A DNA stretch of 64,000 bases from an uncultured Christensenella sp. (GCA_949948895.1 CATLHE010000009.1:1-64000); one strand, 5' to 3'; shown: positions 42,820 through 51,578, counted from the stretch's first letter. Notes: a model not told the origin generated them from the letters alone. Made by a program: numbers and translations.

Positions 42820-43976
42820 GTTACTTTATCGACAGCGGCTATACGTCGCTCAATAAAAAAGGCGAGGAGCTTTGCGGCGACCGCGTCGAGTGCACGCGCA
42901 ACGGCGAGTACCTTACCGCCGTTTTGTGCGACGGCATGGGCAGCGGCGTAAAAGCCAATATCTTGGCGACGCTTTCGTCAAAGATACTTTGCACCATGCT
43001 CGCCGCGGGCGTTCCGCTTAACGACTGCATCGAGACGCTTATCGCGTCGCTTCCCGTTTGCAAGGTGCGCGGCGTGGCGTATGCGACGTTTTCGGTGTGC
43101 CATATCAACAACGACGGCAAGGGCGAACTTCTGGAGTTCGATAACCCCGGCGCGATACTTTTGCGCGGCGGCGACGCGCGCGACCTCGATCGCGAAAAGA
43201 CCGTTATATGCGGCAAGACCGTATACATAACCAAACTCGACCTCAAACCGAACGACGCAATAGTCATAACGAGCGACGGCGTGGAGCATGCGGGCATAGG
43301 CATGCTTATGAACTTCGGGTGGGAACGCCCGCAGATCAAAGACTTTTTGAAACGTGCCGTTCAGCCCGATATGTCGGCGCGCGCTATCTCTGCGGTACTG
43401 TGCGGCGAGTGCAACGAGCTGTACATGAACGAACCGGGCGACGACACTACGGTGCTCGGTATCAAAGTGAGAGAGCATGCGCCTACGTCCGTTTTCGTAG
43501 GTCCGCCCGTAAACAAGGCGGACGACGCGGAGTATGTGCGGCAGTTCATGTCGCTACCCGGTAAAAAGGTAGTGTGCGGCGGAACAAGCTCTCAGATAGT
43601 GGCGAGACAACTCGGGAAAGAAGTGGGGACGAGTTTCGATTTCCCCGACCCTTCGATCCCGCCGATAGGTTTTATCGACGGGATAGACCTGACGACGGAA
43701 GGCGTGGTCACGGTCAGGCGGGTGCTCGAACTGTCCGACGTATATCTGAGCCCGTCCGACTGCGCCGCGAAAACATTTAAGAAAAAAGACGGCGCGTCGC
43801 TGCTCGCTCAGCTTTTGTTCGAGGACTCGACGGACGTAAACTTTTTCGTGGGACAGGCGGTAAACAACGCTCATACCGGACTGCCCATTGAGACGACGAT
43901 GAAGCTCAAACTAATCGACAAACTTGCCGATAACTTAAAACGCATGGGTAAAAAGGTTACCGTGCGCTACGACTAG
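42816..43976 (+). CDS. SpoIIE-type PP2C phosphatase linked to the hydrogenase
   Basis: This 386-residue protein has the PP2C/SpoIIE metal-binding motifs: CDGMGSGVKAN (Asp39, Gly40), VITSDGVEHAG and GDDTTVLGIK. The C-terminal 150 residues are a separate domain, with GKKVVCGGTSSQIVARQLG, which I do not recognise. There is no membrane domain, unlike SpoIIE itself. The start is a TTG at 42816 overlapping the preceding TGA, with GAGGAC upstream. It corresponds to the third hfs gene. A target, for instance an anti-sigma antagonist, is not evident in the window. Confidence 0.87.
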   Translation: MSYFIDSGYTSLNKKGEELCGDRVECTRNGEYLTAVLCDGMGSGVKANILATLSSKILCTMLAAGVPLNDCIETLIASLPVCKVRGVAYATFSVCHINNDGKGELLEFDNPGAILLRGGDARDLDREKTVICGKTVYITKLDLKPNDAIVITSDGVEHAGIGMLMNFGWERPQIKDFLKRAVQPDMSARAISAVLCGECNELYMNEPGDDTTVLGIKVREHAPTSVFVGPPVNKADDAEYVRQFMSLPGKKVVCGGTSSQIVARQLGKEVGTSFDFPDPSIPPIGFIDGIDLTTEGVVTVRRVLELSDVYLSPSDCAAKTFKKKDGASLLAQLLFEDSTDVNFFVGQAVNNAHTGLPIETTMKLKLIDKLADNLKRMGKKVTVRYD

Positions 43977-43984
43977 GAAACATT

Positions 43985-45442
43985 ATGGAAAACAGACTTT
44001 TCGACACCGCAGTACAAGAACTTAAATATAAGGTCTTAAAAGAGCTTATATGCGCTTACGATAAAGGGCTGGACAACAGCATTTATCACGATATACCTAT
44101 CAAGATAATGCCCGGACCCAAAGCGTCGCTTCGTTGTTGCGTATACAAAGAGCGCGCCATATTGCAAGAGCGGTTAAAGCTCGCCATGGGCGGCGACAAG
44201 ACCAATAAAAACGTGGTCGAAGTAATAGACATAGCGTGCGACGAGTGCCCGGTGAACGGCGTGTTCGTAACGCCCGCATGCCGCGGCTGTATCACGCACC
44301 GCTGTGCGGAGGTTTGCCCCAAAAACGCCATTACGATCGTCGATAAACGTTGCGTAGTGGATAAGGAAAAATGCATCGAGTGCGGCAAGTGCACGCAAGC
44401 CTGTCCGTACAACGCCATAATCCTGCAAAAGCGTCCGTGCGTAGCGAGCTGCAAAGCCAATGCGATCAGTGTGAACGCGGATAAAAAGGCTGTCATAAAC
44501 AACGATAAATGCGTCGGGTGCGGCGCGTGCGTTTATCAGTGTCCGTTCGGCGCGATAGCGGATAAGTCGTACATACTCGACGCGCTTGATATATTAAAGG
44601 GTTCCGAAAACAACAAAAAGTACAAAGTGTACGCGCTCATAGCGCCCGCAATAGTAGCGCAGTTTAATTACGCCAAGATTGAACAGGTCGTGAGCGGCAT
44701 GAAACAGCTCGGGTTCTTCGACGTAGTAGAGACCGCTCTCGGCGCGGACATGACACTCAGCGAAGAAGCGGAGGAGCTCAAAGAGCGCGGCGTTCTTACG
44801 TCTTCTTGCTGTCCGAGCTTTGTCAAGTTTGTCGAGATCAATTTCCCCGATCTCAAAAAGTACGTGTCGTCCACGCCTTCGCCCATGGTTATGGCAGCTA
44901 GACTGCTCAAAACAATGGACCCCACGGGCAAGGTCATATTTGTCGGTCCGTGCACTTCCAAAAAATTCGAGTTCCAATCGGACGCCGCAAAAGAGTTTGT
45001 GGACTGTGTGATATCGTTTGAGGAACTTCAAGCGTTCCTCGACGCGCGCAATATCGATGTTTCGACTTTGCCTGAAACCGTGCTCGACAACGCGTCGTAC
45101 TACGGACGGATATTCGCGCGTTCGGGCGGGTTATCCGAGGGCGTTGCCGCGCTTGCCGAAAAGAGCGGCTTCAAAGCCGCGCCGATAGCTATGAGCGGGC
45201 TCGAAGAATGCAAAAAGCAGCTTTTGATGCTTAAAGTAGGGCGGTCGCCGTACAACTTTTTCGAGGGTATGGCGTGTGAGGGCGGTTGCGTCAACGGCGC
45301 GCTGTGCTTGCATCACGGTCCGAAAAGCCTTACGGACGTCAACCGCTACGGTGCGGAAGCCAAGGAAAAGACCGTCGAAAATACCGTAAAACTGTTCAAA
45401 CTGGCGGGCGCAGTCACGAAAGAGCCCGAACCCGAAGCGTGA
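43985..45442 (+). CDS. [FeFe] hydrogenase, group B-like (HfsD-like)
   Basis: This 485-residue protein has an N-terminal helical region, several Fe-S motifs (Cys 99-111, 130-140, 152-156, 176-186) and the H-cluster loops TSSCCPS (272-278), GPCTSKK (321-327) and GMACEGGCVNG (428-438). All ligands of the H-cluster are present, so catalysis is possible, but the second loop begins GPC rather than MPC. The gene follows the phosphatase by 8 bp with AGGAAAC upstream and ends at a strong terminator. It fits the last hfs gene; deleting hfs in Thermoanaerobacterium is reported to abolish H2 production, so it could be the productive enzyme here. Confidence 0.92.
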   Translation: MENRLFDTAVQELKYKVLKELICAYDKGLDNSIYHDIPIKIMPGPKASLRCCVYKERAILQERLKLAMGGDKTNKNVVEVIDIACDECPVNGVFVTPACRGCITHRCAEVCPKNAITIVDKRCVVDKEKCIECGKCTQACPYNAIILQKRPCVASCKANAISVNADKKAVINNDKCVGCGACVYQCPFGAIADKSYILDALDILKGSENNKKYKVYALIAPAIVAQFNYAKIEQVVSGMKQLGFFDVVETALGADMTLSEEAEELKERGVLTSSCCPSFVKFVEINFPDLKKYVSSTPSPMVMAARLLKTMDPTGKVIFVGPCTSKKFEFQSDAAKEFVDCVISFEELQAFLDARNIDVSTLPETVLDNASYYGRIFARSGGLSEGVAALAEKSGFKAAPIAMSGLEECKKQLLMLKVGRSPYNFFEGMACEGGCVNGALCLHHGPKSLTDVNRYGAEAKEKTVENTVKLFKLAGAVTKEPEPEA

Positions 45443-45472
45443 AATAACGCGGATAAATAAAGTGTACAAGAG

Positions 45473-45500
45473 CGGACGCAGATATAGCGTCCGTTTTTTT
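45473..45500 (+). terminator. Intrinsic terminator after the hydrogenase cassette
   Basis: CGGACGC and GCGTCCG form a perfect 7-bp stem around seven bases, followed by seven T. Confidence 0.9.
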
Positions 45501-45559
45501 GTGCAAAATCGATAAAATAATCGCGATTAAAAATCCGCGATACGTTAATAATATTTGCC

Positions 45560-45943
45560 ATGAAAAAACTCGCTGTATTCTTTATTGCCGTCGCTCTCGG
45601 CATGATAGGCGTCGGGGTGTGGTTCAGTCCGCTTGCGGGCAGGGGCACGCTTTACGCAGACAACAGCCCTAGCGGTCGCGCGGACGGGTTTTGCTATGCC
45701 GCGGACAGTACCGTGCGTTACGATATAAAAGGCAGCAAGACAGATATGTACGACGAACTGAAAAGGATGGGAGCGGAAGTGGTGCGCGTCGAGGACGCCG
45801 ACGGCGTGACGATAGTTTATGCGTATAGTCCGAGAGTGTGCGCAGGCGGGGCATACGCTTGCTACGGCGAGTACAACGTTATGGCGGCGTATCGCGACGG
45901 GTATATAGCGATCGGAACTCCTATTCTCGAGGGCTCGTATTAA
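45560..45943 (+). CDS. Small secreted protein of unknown function beside the SpoIIQ-like gene
   Basis: This 127-residue protein begins with a signal peptide or membrane anchor (two residues, Lys-Lys, then AVFFIAVALGMIGVGVWF). The remaining part is beta-rich (RYDIKGSKTDMYDEL, VTIVYAYSPRV, NVMAAYRDGYIAIG). I do not recognise a family. It is 67 bp before the SpoIIQ-like gene on the same strand, so it may be a sporulation or envelope protein. No clear ribosome binding site precedes the ATG. Confidence 0.65.
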   Translation: MKKLAVFFIAVALGMIGVGVWFSPLAGRGTLYADNSPSGRADGFCYAADSTVRYDIKGSKTDMYDELKRMGAEVVRVEDADGVTIVYAYSPRVCAGGAYACYGEYNVMAAYRDGYIAIGTPILEGSY

Positions 45944-46010
45944 AAATTTTATTTTGGATGTATAAGCCGCGAAAAGGCGGCAATAATCAAAATTACGGAG
46001 GACAGAAAAC

Positions 46011-46610
46011 ATGAAAACCTATCAATCGAGCACAAAGGACAAAAAGAAAAACTTTTTCAAAAGACATTGGCGCGCAGCCGTTGTTGCCGCGTCTGTCGTG
46101 GCTGTAGCCGCAATAGTAGCCGTATCGGTGGTGTTTTCGTTGCCCGACTCCGAACCCGTGACCGCGCCCGTCGAACCCCCTGTCGTCGACGTAGAACCGA
46201 AGGTCGTTATGCCTATGACGGGTTCGCAGGTAGGACTCGATTACGCTTACGATAACCTCAAGTGGTGGGATACTCTCGAAATATGGAAGTATCACCCCGG
46301 CGTCGATTTTGTCGGCGAAGGCGACGTTGTGTCTATTTTGGACGGCACCGTCAAGAGCATAGAAAAGACTACGCTCGAAGGCACGGTCGTGACCGTCGAG
46401 CATGCGAACGGCTTGGTGTCCGTTTATAAATCGCTCGGCGACGAAGTGTCCGTCCACGTCGGAGACGTCATAAAAGGCGGCGATAAGCTCGGCGTAGCGG
46501 CGACGAGCATGTCGGAGCTCAATACCGGCGCACACCTGCACTTGGAGATCAAAAAAGACGGAAAGCACGTCGATCCGTTGACCGTGCTGCCTCAAAACGA
46601 TGATAAGTAA
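46011..46610 (+). CDS. M23 peptidase/LytM-domain membrane protein, SpoIIQ-like
   Basis: This 199-residue protein has a basic cytosolic start, one membrane segment (about 22-44) and an extracytoplasmic LytM domain with both metal motifs intact: HPGVD (His95, Asp99) and HLH (His175, His177). SpoIIQ of Clostridia keeps these residues, while Bacillus SpoIIQ lost the first. The size and layout suit SpoIIQ, which bridges forespore and mother cell with SpoIIIAH. GGAGG precedes the ATG. It is not next to spoIIID as in many Clostridia, so assignment as SpoIIQ rather than another M23 protein is moderate. Confidence 0.8.
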   Translation: MKTYQSSTKDKKKNFFKRHWRAAVVAASVVAVAAIVAVSVVFSLPDSEPVTAPVEPPVVDVEPKVVMPMTGSQVGLDYAYDNLKWWDTLEIWKYHPGVDFVGEGDVVSILDGTVKSIEKTTLEGTVVTVEHANGLVSVYKSLGDEVSVHVGDVIKGGDKLGVAATSMSELNTGAHLHLEIKKDGKHVDPLTVLPQNDDK

Positions 46611-46633
46611 AAGTTTTTCTCCGCATATAAACG

Positions 46634-46656
46634 AGCCGACTCGCGTCGGCTTTTTT
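46634..46656 (+). terminator. Intrinsic terminator
   Basis: AGCCGAC and GTCGGCT with a 4-base loop and six T; further flanking ATATAAA and TTTATAT lengthen the stem. It closes the SpoIIQ-like gene. Confidence 0.88.
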
Positions 46657-46771
46657 ATATGCCTAAGTTTTGCCGTTTGTCATGTGACACTGTGCAAAGA
46701 CACGGGTGTTTGATTTACAACACAGCAAATATCGCCCTTTTTTCGCGACATAAAAGCCCTTTTTAAAACAG

Positions 46772-46800
46772 TTGATATTTTATATGATTTGTGATATAAT
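46772..46800 (+). promoter_or_regulatory. Promoter of the zinc-type dehydrogenase gene
   Basis: TTGATA (46772-46777), a 17-bp spacer and TATAAT (46795-46800). The 65-base leader contains a hairpin with perfect GCGTCG and CGACGC arms at 46811-46849. Confidence 0.78.
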
Positions 46801-46871
46801 GTAGCAAATAAAGCGTCGGGATCGAACTATACGATGTTTGCTTCGACGCAAAGAGTTAGGCGGACACTTTT

Positions 46872-47888
46872 ATGAAAGCTTACAGAATAAGCGCGCCGCA
46901 TACGGTAAAGCTCGAGGAAATGGAAGCTTTGCCTGTCGGCGATAACTGCATTAAGCTTAAAAATCTCATTTGCGGATTGACGCACACCGATCTTTCCGCG
47001 CTTTCGGGCGAGGCGACGGGCGTTAAGTACCCGATCATACCCGGCAGACAGTGCGTCGGGTTTGTTTCCGAAGTGGGAAGATCTGTCGCGGGTCTGCAGC
47101 GCGGCAACCGTGTCGTCGTATACCCGCAGGCAAGCTGTCACAACTGCAAGGCATGTAAGGACGGCAGGTACTACGACTGCGAAAAGCCGTCCGTGTTCGG
47201 CGTAGGCGAGGACGGTTTTTTGAGCGACTTTTCGGTCGTTTCCGCAGATGACGTGTTTGCGATACCCGATAGGCTCAAAGACGAAGAAGCGATATTCACA
47301 GAGCATACTTCTATGGCTATAAACGTGCTTTCGCGGTTGAACGTAGAAAAGGGCGAGCATATAATAATAGTGGGCGCTACTATAGTGGGAATAATACTCG
47401 CGCAGGTCGCCATGTATTATCAGGCTGTGCCTATAGTCGTGGATATGCACGAGGAGCTTTTGGACGCCGCGCGCGCGGCGGGCGTGTATTACACTGCCAA
47501 CACAATTACGGAAGACGTTACCAAAAAGGTTCTTGCGCTTACGGGCGGACACATGGCGGATGCTTGCGCGTTTATCCCGTCGTCGGACGTCCCGCTTCAC
47601 AACGTGTTCGATTTTTGTAAAAAGCACGGACGTGTCGCTATAGTCGGGCGCCCGTACGGTCAAGACTTAAAATGCAGTCTTAAAGCGTTTGTCGAAAAAA
47701 ATCTCGAACTCGTTACCGTTACCGATTGCGGCAAGAACTATCCTTCCGCGATAAATATGCTTGCTAATCGCACGGTATCCACCGAAATGATAAGCACGAG
47801 AGTAGTGCCGTTTGCCGACGTTCCGACGGCTATAGAGAACGCGCTAGATACTTCTGCCGCGGTCGAGAAATTGCTTGTAAAGATTTGA
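46872..47888 (+). CDS. Zinc-type alcohol dehydrogenase-like (MDR) protein with altered catalytic site
   Basis: The medium-chain dehydrogenase fold is clear over 338 residues. The structural zinc cysteines (89, 92, 95, 103) are all present, as is the nucleotide-binding region (VGATIVGIILAQ, slightly unusual for GxGxxG). The first catalytic-zinc ligand is in CGLTHTD (34-40). The position that should read GHE is GRQ (58-60), so the usual His and Glu are lost. Activity may differ from normal alcohol dehydrogenases. AGGCGG precedes the ATG. The unknown 113-residue gene follows 1 bp after the stop. Confidence 0.88.
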   Translation: MKAYRISAPHTVKLEEMEALPVGDNCIKLKNLICGLTHTDLSALSGEATGVKYPIIPGRQCVGFVSEVGRSVAGLQRGNRVVVYPQASCHNCKACKDGRYYDCEKPSVFGVGEDGFLSDFSVVSADDVFAIPDRLKDEEAIFTEHTSMAINVLSRLNVEKGEHIIIVGATIVGIILAQVAMYYQAVPIVVDMHEELLDAARAAGVYYTANTITEDVTKKVLALTGGHMADACAFIPSSDVPLHNVFDFCKKHGRVAIVGRPYGQDLKCSLKAFVEKNLELVTVTDCGKNYPSAINMLANRTVSTEMISTRVVPFADVPTAIENALDTSAAVEKLLVKI

Positions 47889-47889
47889 T

Positions 47890-48231
47890 ATGGGTAAAGA
47901 TAAAGTATTCAAGTTCAATAAATCCAAGTGTGTGCTCAAATGCGAGGAAAAGCCCGACAAGGGGTTCGATTATTATTGCAACACGATAAAGCGCGACGCA
48001 TATTCCATGCCGAGTAAGTTTGTAGCGGGCACAGTCTATTATCCCGCCACAAAATTCGATACGCAAACGTACTATACTCAGATAGTAGCCGATCTTTACA
48101 ACGGCAAGGATCTTTTGGATACGCTCAAACTGTCCGATGAGTTCGATACGAGAAAAGCCGCAGAGAAGTGGATATTCACTGTTTTCAAGGAAATGTTCTT
48201 GGATATTTTGGAAGCGACTTTCGAGAATTAA
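47890..48231 (+). CDS. Unknown 113-residue protein co-transcribed with the dehydrogenase
   Basis: I do not recognise this protein. It has three cysteines (14, 18, 30), an aromatic middle (YYPATKFDTQTYYTQI) and an amphipathic C-terminal helix (AAEKWIFTVFKEMFLDILEA). There is no signal peptide. It begins 1 bp after the dehydrogenase stop, so translational coupling is likely; the ribosome binding site is weak. A partner role for the dehydrogenase is conceivable. Confidence 0.65.
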   Translation: MGKDKVFKFNKSKCVLKCEEKPDKGFDYYCNTIKRDAYSMPSKFVAGTVYYPATKFDTQTYYTQIVADLYNGKDLLDTLKLSDEFDTRKAAEKWIFTVFKEMFLDILEATFEN

Positions 48232-48273
48232 GACCGTTTGCGCGCACATAGCCGAATTTGTTGCGATAAACGC

Positions 48274-48303
48274 TTGACATACTTTTATGTTACGGTGTAT
48301 AAT
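48274..48303 (+). promoter_or_regulatory. Sigma-A promoter of rpmE
   Basis: TTGACA (48274-48279), an 18-bp spacer and TATAAT (48298-48303), 34 bp before the ATG; AGAGG lies in the leader. Confidence 0.88.
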
Positions 48304-48337
48304 CAATAAGTTAAAAGTCCACTAAAAGAGGTTCATT

Positions 48338-48550
48338 ATGAAAAAAGGTATTCATCCCGACTATCACGAAGTCACCGTTGAGTGCGCGTGCGGCGCTAAG
48401 TTCGTCACGGGCTCCACTCAAAAGGGCGACGTCGTAAAGGTAGATATTTGCTCCAAGTGCCACCCGTTTTATACCGGCAAGCAAAAGCAAGCCGATACCG
48501 GCGGTCGTATAGACGTATTCAACAAGCGTTCCGGTAAAGCCGGCAAATAG
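48338..48550 (+). CDS. rpmE: Ribosomal protein bL31, zinc-binding form
   Basis: This 70-residue protein matches bL31: MKKGIHPDY start, the two CxxC-type pairs (CACG and CSKC) followed by HPFYTGKQK. The four cysteines make it the zinc-containing C+ form; a zinc-free paralogue used under zinc limitation is not in the window. It bridges 30S and 50S. It has its own promoter and is followed by two hairpins. rpmE before prmC and prfA is a common Firmicute order. Confidence 0.97.
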   Translation: MKKGIHPDYHEVTVECACGAKFVTGSTQKGDVVKVDICSKCHPFYTGKQKQADTGGRIDVFNKRSGKAGK

Positions 48551-48562
48551 CTATTCCAATGC

Positions 48563-48624
48563 GGCGGGCGATTTTTTCGTCCGCCGTTTTTCTATAAATC
48601 GAAGTGGCATGCTTCGGTTTTTTT
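48563..48624 (+). terminator. Two successive intrinsic terminator hairpins after rpmE
   Basis: GGCGG-CGA and TCG-CCGCC arms at 48563-48585 are followed by TTTTT, and CGAAG with CTTCG at 48600-48616 by a run of seven T. The second hairpin contains an in-frame ATG (48609) in its loop, which makes that ATG an unlikely start for the next gene. Confidence 0.82.
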
Positions 48625-48629
48625 ATAAA

Positions 48630-50396
48630 ATGAAAGATAAAAAAGAAAAAGACAATAAATATGATACCGCAAAAAAGACGCGCCGTACGCTCATAGGCGG
48701 ACAGGCGTTGATGGAAGGCGTAATGATGCGCGGAAAGTCGTCCGTCGCAATGGCGGTGCGTGCGCCCGACGGCGAGATCGAGCTTCAGACCGAACGCCTG
48801 AAAAAGCCGAGCGTAGTGCGCAAGATACCCATTGTCCGCGGCGTGGCTGTGTTTATAAACTCGCTGGTCGTGGGCATGCGGACTCTTCTTAAGTCTGCGG
48901 AAGTCAGTTCGCCCGAAGACGAGTCGTTGTCGAAAGGCGGTACGGCGTTTGCGGTCATCTTGGGCGTCGTGCTCGCGGTGGGGCTTTTTATCGCGTTGCC
49001 GTGGTTTGTCGGGTGGGCGATAAAGCGTTGGACGACTTTTGACAACGTCGCGGTCATATCCGTAATAGAGGGCTGTACTCGGCTCGTTCTGTTCGTTTTG
49101 TATCTTGCGCTGGTCAGGCTCATGCCCGATATAAAGCGCACGTTTATGTATCACGGCGCGGAGCACCGCACGATCAACTGCTACGAGCGCAATCTTCCGC
49201 TTACCGTAGAAAACGTGCAAAGCTGTTCTACCAAGCATAACCGTTGCGGAACGACTTTTCTGTTTTTTGTGGTGATGTTCGCCATACTTGTGTACGCTCT
49301 GTTAAATTGGGTGTTTTCTCTGTTCTCGGCATACACGAATCTTTTTGAAAACTTTTTCTTTACGCTTCTCATAAGATTGGCTTTGTTGCCGATAATAGCG
49401 GGGCTGTCGTACGAGTTATTACGCGGGCTTGCCATGCTTCCCGACAATAAGTTTACCAACGCAATAAGAGCGCCCGGGCTTGCGCTTCAAAAGCTTTCCA
49501 CGGCCATTCCCGACGACGATATGGCGGAAGTGGCTATCGCGGCGTTTAACGCGGTATTGGAGCTGGATGCGGACGAGAACAAGCCGACTATCGAGTTTTA
49601 CGAGCGCGAGTTCCGCGACGAACGCAATAAACTGCGCGAGAAACTTTCCGAAAACCCGCAGGACGCCGATTGGATATACTGCGAGCTACTCGATAAAAAG
49701 CGCAGCGAACTCGATTCCGTCGCGCGCGTCAAAACGGGCATAGTCAAAAAAGCCAACGAGTATGCAGACAGGCTACTCGGCGGCGAGCCGCTATGTTATG
49801 TGTTGGGCAACGCCGATTTTTGCGGAATAAAGATCAAAGTGGATAAGCGCGTGCTTATACCGCGGTTCGAGACCGAAGTGCTCGCGCAATGCGCCGCAGA
49901 GCGCGTAGGCGAGAGCAAAGCGCGCGTGCTCGATCTTTGCACGGGCTCGGGCTGTATCGCCGCATATCTCGCAAAAAATACTCAAGCCGATATCGTTGCG
50001 TCGGACATAAGCGACGACGCGCTTGCTGTGGCTAAGGACAATCTCGCGGGGCTCGGCGTGTCCGTTGTCAAGTCTGACATGTTCGACGCGCTCGACGGCA
50101 CGTTCGATATGATAGTGATCAATCCGCCGTATGTGCGCACCGACGAGATAGACGCGCTCCAAGCTGAAGTGACGTCGCAACCGCGTATCGCTCTGGACGG
50201 CGGCGCGGACGGACTCGATTTTTACAGAACGATAGCCGAAAAAGCGGGGGACTTTCTCAACGACGGCGGCGCGATAATAGCGGAAGTCGGTTACGATCAG
50301 GCGGCTGCGGTTTGCGAGCTGTTTTCCGCGATAGGTAAATGCAGTATCAAAAAAGATCTCGACGGAAAGGATAGGATCGTTATATGCGAGAAATAA
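48630..50396 (+). CDS. prmC: DUF1385 (YqhQ-like) membrane protein fused to PrmC glutamine methyltransferase
   Basis: Residues 1-300 are a DUF1385 protein: GGQALMEGVMMRG, KIPIVRGVAVF, the conserved YHGAEH (174-179), and several membrane segments (about 105-130, 143-163, 209-233, 243-262). Residues 320-588 are PrmC (HemK), which methylates the Gln of the GGQ motif in release factors: EPLCYVLGNADFCG, RVLIPRFETE, motif I DLCTGSGCI and NPPY (498-501). In many Clostridia the two genes are adjacent; here one frame runs through both with no stop. The next gene is prfA, the substrate, overlapping by 13 bp. Start: ATG at 48630 preferred over 48609, which lies in a terminator loop; neither has a clear ribosome binding site. 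Confidence 0.92.
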   Translation: MKDKKEKDNKYDTAKKTRRTLIGGQALMEGVMMRGKSSVAMAVRAPDGEIELQTERLKKPSVVRKIPIVRGVAVFINSLVVGMRTLLKSAEVSSPEDESLSKGGTAFAVILGVVLAVGLFIALPWFVGWAIKRWTTFDNVAVISVIEGCTRLVLFVLYLALVRLMPDIKRTFMYHGAEHRTINCYERNLPLTVENVQSCSTKHNRCGTTFLFFVVMFAILVYALLNWVFSLFSAYTNLFENFFFTLLIRLALLPIIAGLSYELLRGLAMLPDNKFTNAIRAPGLALQKLSTAIPDDDMAEVAIAAFNAVLELDADENKPTIEFYEREFRDERNKLREKLSENPQDADWIYCELLDKKRSELDSVARVKTGIVKKANEYADRLLGGEPLCYVLGNADFCGIKIKVDKRVLIPRFETEVLAQCAAERVGESKARVLDLCTGSGCIAAYLAKNTQADIVASDISDDALAVAKDNLAGLGVSVVKSDMFDALDGTFDMIVINPPYVRTDEIDALQAEVTSQPRIALDGGADGLDFYRTIAEKAGDFLNDGGAIIAEVGYDQAAAVCELFSAIGKCSIKKDLDGKDRIVICEK

Positions 50397-51463
50397 AGAC
50401 GGATAAACTCGACGCGATAGTAACGCGTTTTGAAACGCTTGAGAACAAGGTTCAGGACCCCGCGGTCATTGCCGACAACAAGGCATGGGCGGAGCTTTGT
50501 CGCGAACGCAGCGAACTCGAACCTATAGTCGAAAAATACGCCGAGCTGAAAAAAGCGGAGCGCGATCATGCCGACGCCGTGGATATGCTCAAAGCGGACG
50601 ACGAAGAGCTTGCCGCGCTCGCTAAAGAAGAAGTGAGCGCGCTCGAAAAGAGTATCGAAGAGATAGTCGAAGCGCTCAAAATAATGCTGTTGCCAAAAGA
50701 CCCCAACGACGGCAAGAACGCCGTGCTCGAAATACGCCCCGCGGCGGGCGGCGAGGAAGCGTCGTTGTTTGCGGCGGAGCTTTGCAGAATGTACAAGATG
50801 TTCGCAGAGCGCAAGCGCTGGCGCGTCGAGGATATCTCGCTCAACGATACGGAGCTCGGCGGCGTAAAAGAAGCGGTGTTCGGCATAAGCGGCAAGGACG
50901 TGTTTTCGTTTTTGAAGTTTGAGAGCGGAGTACATCGCGTTCAGCGCGTGCCCGTTACCGAGACGCAGGGGCGAGTGCATACTTCTACCGTTACGGTAGC
51001 GGTCTTGCCCGAAGCCGAAACGGTGGATATCGAAATAAACGAAAAAGACTTGAAGATAGATACGTACAGGTCGAGCGGCGCGGGCGGTCAGCATATAAAC
51101 AAGACCGATTCCGCGATAAGGATAACGCACCTCCCGACGGGCATTGTCGTCACGTGTCAAGACCAACGCAGTCAGACCAAGAACAAAGAGCGCGCCATGC
51201 AGGTGCTTGCTACAAAGCTTTACGATCATTTTCAGGGGCAGAAAGACGAAGAGTACGCTTCGCTCCGTAAAGGGCAGGTCGGTACGGGTGACCGCAGCGA
51301 GCGTATACGCACTTATAACTTTCCGCAAGGCAGAGTTACCGATCACCGTATAGGCTATACGCTGTACAGCATAGACGAATTCATGAACGGCGATCTCGAT
51401 AAAATGGTGGAAGCTTTGCGGCTTGCAGACCAAACGCGTAAGCTGGAGGGTGACGGCGAATAA
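50384..51463 (+). CDS. prfA: Peptide chain release factor 1
   Basis: RF1 ends translation at UAA and UAG. The 359-residue protein has the N-terminal helical domain, the recognition-loop PVT (190-192) within [14 protein letters not shown] and the GGQ (234-236) in [18 protein letters not shown]. It overlaps the PrmC fusion gene by 13 bp, matching enzyme and substrate in one transcript. All family blocks are intact. Confidence 0.97.
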   Translation: MREIKTDKLDAIVTRFETLENKVQDPAVIADNKAWAELCRERSELEPIVEKYAELKKAERDHADAVDMLKADDEELAALAKEEVSALEKSIEEIVEALKIMLLPKDPNDGKNAVLEIRPAAGGEEASLFAAELCRMYKMFAERKRWRVEDISLNDTELGGVKEAVFGISGKDVFSFLKFESGVHRVQRVPVTETQGRVHTSTVTVAVLPEAETVDIEINEKDLKIDTYRSSGAGGQHINKTDSAIRITHLPTGIVVTCQDQRSQTKNKERAMQVLATKLYDHFQGQKDEEYASLRKGQVGTGDRSERIRTYNFPQGRVTDHRIGYTLYSIDEFMNGDLDKMVEALRLADQTRKLEGDGE

Positions 51464-51578
51464 CGCCCGTTCGCGCATTTCAGTTAAGTATTATGATGAA
51501 GTATCGTATGCAGTCGATTTGAGCATATTATATAAAGCGAACAAACAGTATGATCGAATACTTTATACGGAGGTATGT

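Noticed and set aside
48609-48629. Earlier start for the DUF1385-PrmC gene
   Set aside because: The ATG lies in the loop of a terminator hairpin of rpmE and has no ribosome binding site.
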